A stretch of DNA of 53,624 nt, taken from contig OUQQ01000109.1 of the NCBI GenBank assembly GCA_900404475.1, positions 1-53,624 of the forward strand. The letters run 5' to 3'. The notes under the pieces were generated by a model. The model was not told where the DNA came from and did no database searches. It saw only the letters and a program-made list of their open reading frames with translations. Below are positions 18,940 through 31,499 of this stretch, one piece after another. A program made the position numbers and the translations under genes. Numbering within the stretch: position 1 is the stretch's first letter; every line of letters starts with the position of its first letter. The DNA is from Spongospora subterranea (taxonomy: Eukaryota; Endomyxa; Phytomyxea; Plasmodiophorida; Plasmodiophoridae).

Positions 18940-21900
18940 ATGGCGGCATCAAACCCATCCCCCGGGTCGCTACCCAATTCGAGTGAGCAGCTCTGTAAAC
19001 CGTGGGCTCAGCGTGCCCCGTTTTCCATCGCCGCCACCGCCAGGCAGCACGTTGACGCCAGGTTGGATTTGTTGAGAAGAGAAAGTCCAACTCCAAAAAT
19101 GCTGTTGTCTCGTATCGCGGCTGCCTCGCCTTCACCCAATACGAATTCGTCATTTTTCTCTACGTTTGCGTCTCCTTCATCGTCTCTTGCGGCTTCTAAA
19201 TCGCTTCAATCCCCTTTCCAATTCTCTCGTCCAGCAGCACCTCGACCCAGGTTGCCTCAAAATCTGTTCGATTCTAGCCCTGCTAAATCTGGATCAGAAA
19301 TCAACTCTGTTCCGCAGTCATCATCTGCTCACAGTATACCCGTTCCTAATCCACATCAGACCACATCATCGCCAGCATTGGTCGGAACTGTTCGTCTCAG
19401 CAATGGTGTGGGAACATTCTCGTCAACGACAACCCGTCCTATTACAGACGTGCCTAAAAATCATCATTCTGCGTCTTCAAGTAAACCTGCTAATACTGCT
19501 CTGCCGACGACAAGCCATTCGGAGATTATCCATGTGGATGGAAATGTGGCAAGCCGCGCAACGAAGGCGAATTTCGCGTCGGAGCGTGGTCAGTGTAGCT
19601 TGCCGCTCGACATCAAGCCTTCGTTTTCGCCAAAATCAATTTCTTCAGCTATTACGTCGGCCCCAAATTCGTTGTCCGTCCTTGAGCAAGAGTCCAATGA
19701 TGTCAAATTGCCAGCCAATACGGTGCCGCAGATAACATCACAGCATGTGTCAAACGCTCACTATTCAAACCATATTCCTCCGACGCTTCCGAGTTCACCA
19801 CTGAATCCTATTCCTCCTACTTCTAGTCGCCCTTCTGTTCGCCCCGGTTCGAGCCCTCAAAGGGCCCTTTCTGGTGGTCGATGTCTTGTTGATGATGGAA
19901 TAGCTCCACGAGTGCTTGACAACTCAAGTAACCACAGGAAGGGTATATCTCGTGATAGCACATCCTCCGGGATGTCGGCTGTTGTCCGCGCATGCCAACC
20001 ATCCCCAATGATGTCTGCTGCTGGCAACGAATCTTCCTCTTTTCACTCTCTTTTAAATGCCCTCAGACCAAAATCAAAATTACAGCAAACCCTGCTTTTT
20101 ACCCCAAAGAAGTTGAGTCAAGAGACAGCGAAAACGTCTGAAGCAAGCTTTTTGACCCAAAATTCTGGCGTTTCTGTTCCGGAAAATATATCAATTGACC
20201 CAACGCTTCAGGCTTTAAAAGATCGGGTTGCATCTGGCGCGGCAATTATATCTTCCGACGAAGCTCAAGACGATTCGTCAGCGACGTCTGTGCCGTTGGA
20301 AGTTCCTTTTACAAATTCTTTTGTTGGCGACGTCCATGATCTTCCAACGATTGCAACGACAAATACAAGCAAGACAGTTGAAAACGTCGAAGCAGGAATG
20401 ACTGATGAAAGCTCGTTAATTGGGAACTCAGACATTAATGGTGCAAAAGATTTTCCGATTGACCTCCAGGCATCGGAGGAGTTTGCAGCATCTCGGTTAT
20501 TAATAGGTTCCGCCGACGAAGCTGGAGAAGGCGCGGCAGCGATTCAGGTGTCGTTCGATGGTGGTTTTGCAGTTTCTTATGATGAAGACCTTCATGATCT
20601 GCCGATGATTACAACGACAAATATAAGTGAGACTTCAGACAGGCTTAAAGTCCCATGTCCACGTACGTCGCCAGTTCCCCCATCTCTTCCTTTATCTGCA
20701 CCTGTTAATGTGATTCGAAACGCTTTCGAGGTTCCGGAACCAGCTACTACACTTTCCCAGTCTGAAATTGATCAAAATGGGCCAGAAATGGAGTCGTCTC
20801 TACCAATGAATGATCATGATTATGTCTTTAATCCTGAATTCAATGATGTTGCAGAAAGGCTCCCAGGTGGCAATCGCGCCAGCTTCCCCAATAACGTACT
20901 TTCTCCGATTAGGTCTGACGCCTCTGTTTCTACATCTCCATCCATAACGCACCCAGTTTCCAATCGCCCTAGTTCTCCCATTAACCTGATATCTCCGATT
21001 AGGCCTGAAACCTCTGTTTCTGCATCTCCGCTCCCAGTTTGCAATCGCTCTAGTTTTTCCAGTAATTTGCTTTCACCGAGTAGGCCTAGCGCCTCTGTTG
21101 CTGCATCTTCATCACGCCCAGTTCTTAGTCGCGCTAGTCCTCCCAAGAACCCGCTTTCTCGACATGCCACGGTTTCTTCGTCTCCATCCTCCCCGCTCCC
21201 AGCTTTCGATCGCGCTGGTTTTTCGAGTATGCTGCTTCATTCAGATCCACGTTCAAACAGGCCTACCCCCACCGTTTCCGCATCCCCATCGTTCCTGGCA
21301 CGGCGGGAGCAAATATATAAGAAATCTGAATCCTTGCGTACAACCGCTTTGCCTGCAGTGGTTCTGCAGAGAGCGGACCCAAGGGGTTTGGTTGATATGT
21401 GTCCTATTGACGCGAATGTTCTTTCGTCATCGAATCAGCGTGCGGCATGTTCGCCATCCCCAAAAGTTTGTCCACGTATTGCATCCTCCACTGTTAAAAC
21501 AGAAAACAAACTTCCTATTCTCGAATCCAACGGAATTTCTTTGTCATTATCCACGCCACCGTCCCCGCTGGGTATTTACCTCAATTCAAGAAAGGTTCCC
21601 CTTGATATTATTTTTCCTTTGGATACACCTGTTCCACCTCAATTTACACCTCAGGAAGCTGCGGAATCATCGCCAGCGGTCATCGATACCCATTCTTATA
21701 ATGTTCCCGTTGATCGGCACAATTCGGGGTCCGAGTCTGGAGTTAATCCCCCTGTGCCTCATATCTCCAGTCATGAGCTGAAAGGCGCTTCGCAGTCTCC
21801 CAAAACTATTGCTCCTTCCAAAACTGTTCAACGCCGCGAAACTGACGGGTCAATATCGTGTGAAAAAAAGACAAGTTCATTAAAAGTGGGTGACGACCAG

Positions 21901-23131
21901 GCTCTATCGTCGCCTCCTACTCACCAATCACATGATGATGATATCGGTCCTGTCAACGATTGCGAACGCAATGTTCTTGCCAGCAATAAGAAAGCTTTGT
22001 CGCCACAAAAGTGCAAGAAGCTTTTTTCAGAGCGGATGCCTAAAGCGAACTCTGGTGGCTCTGGTGTTTCTCCGAGACGAACGATAACACCATCTGTGAT
22101 CAAGCGCAGAAGTTCGTCAGAAAAAGGTTGGAGCTATTTGCTTAATTGCCGTCAGATGTTTCATCTTTTTTCAGGTCGAAGTGTGCCGGTATCAAATCAT
22201 TTGCAATGCGTTTGCTTGGAGAATTGGAGTCTGCGCCTAAAAGGTATTACAGCCCTTGCAATCCGTGTTCATATCGATCGTCGCCTGATTTGCCACTTTT
22301 TCAGGAGACTTTGTATTGATTTCTGGCATCAACAGCGCCACTAAATCTAAAATGGAATTCCGCGTTCTTCAGCGTTTGGAGCCGACAGTAATTGCTGTGG
22401 CTGCAGACAAAAAAGGTTGGCGCCAAGTTTATGCTTCGTACCTCTGAACTAATATATGACCATTTGGCAGTGTCGTTGTTAAATCTCAATGAAGCTTTAA
22501 TGGCAAAGAGATTTGGGGAAGATGCCATCAAGACTTTCCGCAACGGGTTTCCCGTAAATTGGGAAAACGCAGTGAAAAAAGCTGATCGCAACCAAACTGT
22601 CAAAGCGAAGCAGGACTCTATGGCGCCACGGAAAGGTTGCTTTTTTTTTTCAAATTTTGCGATTATTGAACATTTTTTTTCAGGTGGAGAGAATGACATC
22701 GCAACTAAAAAGCGAGACGGAACCCCAACTGAGACCGTTGTGGAGTTGCCCTTGGAAATGGTTAGTTTTCTACATACCGGGTGGTTGCCTCGACCAACTT
22801 GTTCCTCACAGGCAACTGGCCTTCGTACTTCCAGATATTCTGGACGGCGTTGTGTTCAGCCATTAAAGTACTGGTTGACGGAACGAATCATTGCGGAGAG
22901 TAGTACTTTATGTACGATCAGTTCAACGGAATTGCCAGTCTTGAGGTCAAATGCATTTACATATGTATCTTGTCGCTGACATTCAAATTCAGCTCAAAAA
23001 AACGGCGAAGAAGTGAAGCCTTCGAACCGAAGATAGCATTGGAAAAAAGCGTCAGAAAAAAAGCATCCAGAAGGTAAATTCGACTGTGCCAACAATTATC
23101 TCCTGAAACTAACGTTTTACACAGTAGGTGA
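18940..23131 (+). CDS. KNL2: KNL2 / Mis18-binding protein-like centromere protein (SANTA + CENPC-k motif)
   Basis: Exons 18940-22126, 22175-22243, 22305-22415, 22471-22635, 22684-22760, 22812-22945, 22993-23073, 23125-23131; 1,276 aa. Residues ~1-1060 are Ser/Pro-rich and low-complexity, with recurring SPxR, SVSxSPS and NRxSFSxNLLSP blocks (residues ~640-770). A SANTA domain follows: LENWSLRLKGDFVLISG, PTVIAVAADKK, LNLNEALMAKRFG and FRNGFPVNWENAV, the last matching the family's GFP.NW end. Exon 6 encodes GLRTSRYSGRRCVQPLKYW, a CENPC-k-type motif (R.S.R....P..YW) that contacts CENP-A nucleosomes, then a basic tail (SKKRRRSEAFEPK). KNL2/Mis18BP1 licenses CENP-A deposition at centromeres. The SANTA-then-CENPC-k order without a cupin domain argues for KNL2 over CENP-C. 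An upstream non-coding exon cannot be excluded. Confidence 0.8.
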
Positions 23132-23257
23132 TGTGCAGAACATTACTCAATGGTAACAACAGCGTTATAAAACTAATATATGTGCAATTCATTCTTAGAG
23201 ACATTAGGAAAAACAGGTCTTTTTACTACGCAAATCATTATGCTTACGCCGATTGGA

Positions 23258-24826
<1,569 letters not shown>

Positions 24827-25069
24827 TTCTGTGGTGGTGCGACGAAATTCGACTGATTTAAGTAATGAACTTATTCCACCGTACCAGTAAAGGGCAAAAC
24901 CCCCAACACTTAACACGTTATGCTGTATGTGGACGGGGCCTCCTTGCAAAGTGTGGACTTGGGACTCGTCCCGTCAAAAGTATTGTACAGACAAGTGTAT
25001 CGTGGGACGTGGCCTGACTGCCGGGTCTGGGTCAGTTGGCACAGCATGATAAAGCGTGGTGTACTGAGT

Positions 25070-26374
25070 TTATTTTTTGGCGATGGTGGCATTACCTGAA
25101 GCCTCGAGCTCACCAGACAATGTTAAGTGTTTCTCCTTCGTTCCGATTTCCACGGAGTGTTTTTCTTTCGCTGCTCCTCCGATGGAGAGTTTCGCGTGTT
25201 TTTCTTTCGCTGCTGCTCCGGTGGAGAGTTTCGCGTGCGCTTCACCGCCGATGGAGATATTGGTTGCTGCACCTCCTATGGAACCACTGACACCTCCGTT
25301 GGCGCTAATGTTCACAGATGACTGCTTAAATTGGGATGTTGAACCGGAAGACGATGTGACTGCCCCCTGATCGGGCGTGCTTGTGTTGGACTTGCTAGGA
25401 ACGGTTGTCGGGGAGATGGGAAATTGCGATGATGCGCTGTTAGATCGGGACGTACTGTTGTTGACTACCGTGGACTCGTTATTGATCGAAACGAATTGCG
25501 ACTGCGTCACCGCTGGCATCATCAAAGTCCTCAGCCCCCCTCGAGCGTTTGACCTGCTCACTTTAGGCGGAACATCATCATCGTCATCATCACAGTCCTC
25601 CTCAGCTTCGGGTTCCTCCTCGTCTTCGTCGCAGTCCTCTGGTTCTTGAGCGATCCGAATCGGTTGGCGAATTATCGTTGACTGTTGCTGCGTGATGATG
25701 TTCGGCGCCTGAGTGGTCATGGGCGGTGTAGTTGGCGCAGACGTTACAGGAGCGGCAGAAGTGGTTGGCGGTGGCAGGGTGTTGGCCCCACTGCATGGCC
25801 CATACGTCGCTCCAGTCGACATGAGCCCAGCCGCATCAGCCACGTTCATAGAGACAGTCATGTTGATACCGGGAAGACACAGCTGTATCGTTGGCGGAGC
25901 ACTGGTGGAAGTCGGTGGGGCACTGGATGGAGTCGGAGCGGGTTCATCACTGGGTTCTTCACTATCTGGTTCACGAGTCTCATTCGCGTCAGAATCAGGT
26001 TCAGGTTGGGGTGTCGGTTCAGATGTCGTAGGTTGGGACGTGGTCGGCGCTCGCGGCTTAGCATCTGCACTTGATGCGCTTACGCTGGCGCTCAAGCTTG
26101 CGCTTTTACTGATAGATAATTTACTGCCTGCGTTGGCGGAAACACCATGTTGGGGTAGTTTTTTGTTCATCGGTGATGCTTTTATGTCGGTTTTCGGCGA
26201 TGTCACAGTTTTTGCTCCTCCTCCCAACCCTCCCCCTCCAATTTGTTTAGCGGATCCTCCTCCTCCAACAGCTTGAACTCCTCCATAAGTCGTACCAGAT
26301 ACAATCTGGTACGACAGAGCGCATACGGTTAACACAATTAGTATCTGAACGGAAGGTGATTGGATTCTCGCCAT
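25070..26374 (-). CDS. Secreted Ser/Thr/Pro-rich low-complexity protein
   Basis: Single-exon, 434 aa. N-terminal signal peptide (VQILIVLTVCALSYQIVSG), then a Gly-rich segment (VGGGGSAKQIGGGGLGGG), long Thr/Ser/Pro stretches typical of O-glycosylated mucin-like linkers, a region with paired Cys (LCLPGINMTVS...YGPCSG), an extremely acidic run with two Cys (EDCDEDEEEPEAEEDCDDDDDD, about residues 247-268) and several NxS/T sites. The C-terminus has imperfect repeats of AKLSxGxAAKEKH. No transmembrane anchor follows the signal peptide. It is probably a secreted, wall or surface protein. The opposite strand is open over parts of this gene because of codon bias and is treated as shadow. No family recognised. 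Confidence 0.7.
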   Translation of the reverse strand: MARIQSPSVQILIVLTVCALSYQIVSGTTYGGVQAVGGGGSAKQIGGGGLGGGAKTVTSPKTDIKASPMNKKLPQHGVSANAGSKLSISKSASLSASVSASSADAKPRAPTTSQPTTSEPTPQPEPDSDANETREPDSEEPSDEPAPTPSSAPPTSTSAPPTIQLCLPGINMTVSMNVADAAGLMSTGATYGPCSGANTLPPPTTSAAPVTSAPTTPPMTTQAPNIITQQQSTIIRQPIRIAQEPEDCDEDEEEPEAEEDCDDDDDDVPPKVSRSNARGGLRTLMMPAVTQSQFVSINNESTVVNNSTSRSNSASSQFPISPTTVPSKSNTSTPDQGAVTSSSGSTSQFKQSSVNISANGGVSGSIGGAATNISIGGEAHAKLSTGAAAKEKHAKLSIGGAAKEKHSVEIGTKEKHLTLSGELEASGNATIAKK

Positions 26375-26399
26375 AACAACAGAGTTAAATTAACGATGG

Positions 26400-27720
26400 T
26401 GGCAAACAGTTGCAAAATTAAGTTAATGATTCTTCGTCCATGTTCACTGGCTCCTCAGTGGTTCTCTATAGTGAGTCATTCCAGTATGTGGTTTGATTGA
26501 CTCACTGAATGATCTCACTCTCCTTTCATATTTGTTTTTGAAGTACGTTTCGTAATGATATTTGTAGCTTCGTCGCTTATCAGTCGAAACGATGCTTCAC
26601 TTGTCGATATCTATGGCTGATTTTGCTGTTTTTCACATGGATTGTTCATGAACTGTTGCCATGCGAGGAAATCCAATTATCCTACTTTTCTGTTTCACTG
26701 GTTATTTTCGTTATGGCCGTCGGTAGTTGGTCATGAGACAACATCGCGGAAGGTCGTAGTCGAATTGGGGCTCTGGAACTTTCGAATGTTCGTGAATTAC
26801 TTTATCGCGGAAGTCGTCAATGGCTACTCAACCGGTCAAAGGACGCCGAATTACAGAACTTTTATCGGTGCACGATTGAAGATTTATTTCGGAATGCAAA
26901 TGGCGGGTCGTGATCGCGCGATGTACTGACGAGTTTGTGGGCAGGTCGGCAACGATTTCGCGTGGCTGGCAATATCGATTTTAACTTGAACAAATTCAAA
27001 CCGAATCGACTTCCGAAAACCCTCCACTGCTTCAGGGGCGGTGTTGAGTTTGAAACCATTTTGCTATGATTTGCGGTTACCCTCGCTTTGACAATCGGAT
27101 GTATCACCGTGCATACCACTACGTCGCCCGACACAACGTCGGTTTCTTTGAAACTTGAATACCCGTACACCACAAAATAATTCCAGAAGCTTTTTACCCA
27201 TGTGGAGCGCCAAGAAGTGTATCCCGTCTCCAGCAATGTGGCGTAAGTGCGAATGTGGGGGCGCCAAGAAGTGTAATCCCGACCCTGGGCATGTGGGGCA
27301 TTCCGAGATCAGGAATCGGCAATATGGAGCTACAGACAGTATACACCAAGTTCTCTTGCGTCACGATGCGGAGGACGGTGGCTTCGGTTGCGATTACGAC
27401 AGGCGTGCAATCCAACGGCGGCGGCAGGCGTGAAGACATCCAAATCCTGATGCACCTAAATAAACGGGCATCATTAGGATGGCCACGTTTGAATAAACAC
27501 CCCATGGAACCAGAATGCCCGGTGTAGAATTCGTTAATCATTTTATTATCGGCCGACTGTGATTTTATCGAATGTTGCAATCCAAGTAAGGTCCGTCAAA
27601 CTAAATGTGTCTGGAGCATGGATGTCGTCATGTGCTTGTAGATGGAGTTCTCATTCAACGAACTCAGGTGATTGTCGATGCGCGTGTCCTGCCTCGATCA
27701 TGCCAATAAAGTTTCGCGAG
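26400..27720. other. Unassigned stretch; 54-bp imperfect tandem duplication
   Basis: No convincing gene. Two copies of a motif containing GCGCCAAGAAGTGTA lie at about 27207 and 27261 with similar flanks, giving a 54-bp imperfect direct repeat. Short open frames on both strands overlap and show no family signal. Confidence 0.4.
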
Positions 27721-27726
27721 GAACAG

Positions 27727-28545
27727 TCAGCACAGTGCTGACGAAATCGGCAACCACCTTGTCCTTCGTAGGTTCATAGCGAAATTTAAAGAATTGCTGC
27801 TTAACCAAACCTTTGACTGGCTTGCGTTCAAATTGAGAGCCGAATGTCGAATTCGCGCGCTGTTGCCCTCGCCAGTGGATTCCAATCGGCCGGAACCTTT
27901 TGGGAAATAATGCCGATACGGTTCGAGTATCGCGTCCGCGCGTTGACCCGACTCACCCAGGTTCTCATGCTTGCGACCTTGACGAATGAAGTCGGAATCC
28001 CTGTCCTTAGTGCCAGAATTGTTCTGTATAGCAGTCATAACCTCGTTGAAAGTGGCCGGGTCACCGTGCTCGAAGCGAGTCATGATCAATGTCGAGGCGA
28101 CCGTTTTCCTCGGTCTGGTATTTCGGGTTACGATCGAGCCTGCCGCTCGACTTGCTATCGTTGGATAGGCGGAAGGTGTCCTTGCTGATGTACTGGGCGC
28201 CGATCTTCTTCGCGACCGCTGACAGCTTCTGTGTCACGCCATCGTAAATTACGAATTTTTCATCGGCTTGAATGTGCCCATAAGTTGCTCCATCTTCTTG
28301 AAGTACTTGGCCAGACGCTTATTGTCAATCATTGACGACGCGTCGCCCTTCTTGAACCGGAATTTCATGACGTCTGGGACGATGGCCATGAAGTCGGCCT
28401 TGCTGATACACCTGCCCAGATCAAGCCATTTGTAAATATTAGTCCTTCCGCCGCCAGGAGCGTTGGTCTCAGCACGTGAGATTGAACGTGGCTGCACAAA
28501 TGGAGAAGTCTTCAGCTCCCATGTCAGGGTGGAGGTGGAAAGCAA
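27727..28545 (-). pseudogene. Decayed unknown gene, minus strand
   Basis: Protein-like pieces occur in successive frames: KFRFKKGDASSMIDNKRLAK and YFKKMEQLMGTF (28545-28249), then FVIYDGVTQKLSAVAKKIG and AQYISKDTFRLSN (about 28265-28090), then FEHGDPATFNEVMTAIQNN (about 28080-27990). The frame change near 28260 has no plausible intron, so I infer a frameshifted relic. The family is not recognised. Confidence 0.35.
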
Positions 28546-28549
28546 TTAT

Positions 28550-29895
28550 GACCTCATGGAGACGTCCCACATTCATCTGGAATCGGGAACTGATTTGTCG
28601 CCAATTGCTACAACCAGGGCATGGATAAGAACCTGTGATTTGATTTACGTTTGGATGTGCCACCAGAAGATACGCGACGTGGCTTCAACTGCAGCTTTTG
28701 TGATTTTAGACGAAACGACGACTGGGCATGACCAAACTGCAGGTTCCAGCTATGAAGTAGGTTTACATCGGATGGAGTTCGGAACCGAAACTATGCAGGT
28801 TCCGCCTTGCAGTTGAACCTCGTTAGAGCAAGGAAGAATTCCGAACGAACAACAAAAAGTTATGGGTCGATATGCGACCATAACCATTTGACAGGGTTAG
28901 ATTATGTATGAAATGACGAAGGGGGATCTGATCATGATTGGCTGTTGTGATCATTTCAGCGATGCGGGCAGAAATGAGGAAACGGAGGGGTTCGGGGCTT
29001 TTCAGCGTGTTTTCCTTTGACTTTATGTTTGTCCTTTATAAACAGGATTCGAATCTCTTTTCCAATCTTCGTACCCACTGCTGTTTCCTCTCCCCGACAA
29101 CACGGCTACGAACCATCGTCTGTCGGTCCACTTCGTTGGACGTGATGGCCTTCTGCGCCTTTGACGTGCAATTTTCGGCCAATACAGCCAACAATGAACG
29201 AGTGTCCAGCGATGTGCAGAGAATCTTTGACAATGTTAACTGAGATCATTGGTCATTGGCGCCACATTGTCGACGCGCTCTGAACGTCCCTGTGATTCTG
29301 TCAGTGAAGTGGACGCCATCGGGCGGACACCACCTCACGACCGATTCTTGATTGCAGCGTTGTCCGGCCCTGGATTCGTCTTGGAATTCAGCTACAACGC
29401 CGATGCCGGATATCTATCAGTTATCTTGATGTGTGACGATGCCTCAGATCCTGGCGATCATTCACGTCTCGTTGCGTCCTGACCTGCCGCTGTCAAGGGC
29501 GGTAAAGAGTGCTCGCTTGCGTGGTCGTTTACGACCGTCCCCGACGTAACAAATGTCATTGTGCAATGGTATTTCGGCGATTGTCTCCCAGGGAGAGCCC
29601 GGTCCAGAACTGCTGCGATTGGTGACAGTTTAGGGCTCTGCCGCTGCGGCACTGGCGTGAAAGCGTCGTCAATATCAATAACGATGGGCTGAAAAGTGTT
29701 TTGGAACATGTGCTGAAATCTGCACTACTCACTCACCGTCTCTGGCGCCATAATCGCTAACGCGCCGGAGAAGCGTCAGCAAGTTGGTTTCGGTTCGCCC
29801 TGACACTGCCGGTTTTACAGCGTTGATCCAGTTTGTTTGGACCGAAGTTGTTGTTAACTATATGCGGGTTCGTGAGTTCGACACACGTTCGGCGT
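28550..29895. other. Unassigned stretch, no gene identified
   Basis: Weak open frames on both strands, including a plus frame 28938-29243 ending FSANTANNERVSSDVQRIF and a plus frame at 29249-29482. Neither joins to neighbours nor shows a known motif. Confidence 0.3.
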
Positions 29896-29899
29896 CGGT

Positions 29900-31497
29900 T
29901 CATCGAGATTTTGTGATGGTTTCAGATCGTCTGGACCCGTGATCCTGCGTCAGCGTGATCAGCTCTTCGCGCCGCTCTATGAATCGGTTCCACACCGCAG
30001 CGCCCTCGCTGGTTCCCATAAATCGCACCATCGTGTCGCTCGTCAACAACTTGATGATCTCGTGTTTGGGAATCTCGAATTTGTCGGGACCGAAAGCGGT
30101 TTCCCGACATGCGGTATTCGCCTGGGACGATACGTTGACGGGCGAAATCGCACCGGGCGTCACCAGATACTGATTCCAGATTCGTTGCGCTTCCGCCGCT
30201 GTGGGCGCTTCCTCGAACGCGTTGACGTCCCGTAAAAAGAGCACGTTTTCGGTGCTGAATTCGCGAGCCGAGTGCATCATCAGGGCGTCATATCCTTCCC
30301 GGGTCTTCACGAAACTCTGGAACAGGTTCCGCTGATTGACGTCCAGTTTGGGCACGCGATGGGTGTGCTCGTCGTAGAGCGGACGGCCCATCAGTTCAAG
30401 GGACATCGCCGGAATCAGTACGACCATCGGCAACGAGATACCATAGGCGACGATCAGGTCACTATGCCCTGGGTACGCCACCAGGAGGATAACGGCCAAC
30501 GTGATGACCGATATGGCGACACAGCCTTGACCGAGGGCAATGCGCCAACTGCGACAGACCCCTGACAACAACAAATGATTGTTCGCCCTTCGAAGATCGC
30601 GTCAACATCAACTTCCTAACCTAGAACGTCGTGGCTTCTGGTCAGCTGCGATATGAACGGGGCGATCATGCACAGGAAGAGCATTCCTCGGATGGCGATC
30701 CACGTCATGATCACGAATCCCACGTGTGTCTGAGACATACATTGAACGAACGGCATTCCGAGGTCGTCAATCCTCAGGACAATGTAGATCAGGATCGGGA
30801 CCACGAGCAGAATCGTGTTAACCGTGACCAAGATGATCTCGGCGTTGTTACAAATCAGATACGAATGGGTCGTGAAAAAACTGGAAACTGAGGTGCGTCT
30901 TGGGGGCGGTATTGGCGTTAAGGTCGTTGTCAGCGTTGATGATGTGCTGGTTTTGATCGGTCGTACCGCAATACGCCCAGGTTTCTGCCCGGATTCGGTA
31001 TCAGCTCGAAGTCGTTCCTAAACGAACACCTGATCAGTGTTGGCGAACGCGGCTGGACCATTTGTGGCCACGGCGACCTGATGTAAACACCAGATGAAGT
31101 AGTAGTGAAACTGGACGACCCAGAGCAGATCCTGAACCGCACTGGTCAGGATCACCAATGGGATGATGGTGATCCAGGCCGGCGTATCGGGGCGCATGTG
31201 CGGCAGACACAGGATGAACTCGAGGATGCAGGCGATCAGGGCCGACAGGCAGAGCGTGTGCGGGCGACGCACGCGTATGGCGTACGATGTTGAGCGGCGT
31301 CTCCAGAACAGAATAGGGAGGGGTATCATGATGCAGGTGGCGATGCCGAATACACATGTATGGAGCACTTTCGCCACGTCCATGGCAACAGGTGCCAAAC
31401 CGACCCCGCCGTATGGAGCCGTTTGTGTTTTTACTGAGGCGCGTGAGGCGTGATGACGGGATGGACGTCGGGTGGGAAATGTGTGGACTGGCGCCAC
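29900..31497 (-). CDS. Seven-transmembrane protein with C-terminal RGS domain
   Basis: Minus-strand exons 31497-31078, 31017-30621, 30561-29900; 492 aa. Exon 1 has three hydrophobic segments (FGIATCIMIPLPILFW; LCLSALIACILEFILCLP; ITIIPLVILTSAVQDLLWVV). Exon 2 has two more (ILVTVNTILLVVPILIYIVL; GFVIMTWIAIRGMLFLCMI). Exon 3 has two (CVAISVITLAVILLVAYP; LIVAYGISLPMVVLIPAM) followed by an RGS box: LFQSFVKTREGYDALMMHSA, REFSTENVLFLRDVNAFEE and the C-terminal part EIIKLLTSDTMVRF. RGS domains accelerate GTP hydrolysis by G-alpha; the fused 7TM-RGS layout is known from plant RGS1 and many zoosporic fungi and protists. The first intron (60 nt, multiple of 3) would add an in-frame TAG if retained. A start at 31383 (MDVAKVLH) is an alternative. 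Role inferred: ligand- or nutrient-regulated G-protein deactivation at a membrane. Confidence 0.8.
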
Positions 31498-31499
31498 GT

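Noticed and set aside
25077..26276. Plus-strand frames of 97-187 codons over the secreted protein
   Set aside because: They are antisense to a continuous 434-codon gene with signal peptide; their composition mirrors its Gly/Pro/Ser codons.
31018..31040. TAG readthrough or a 12-nt intron in the 7TM-RGS gene
   Set aside because: A normal 60-nt phase-0 intron (31077-31018) ending in that TAG explains the in-frame stop.
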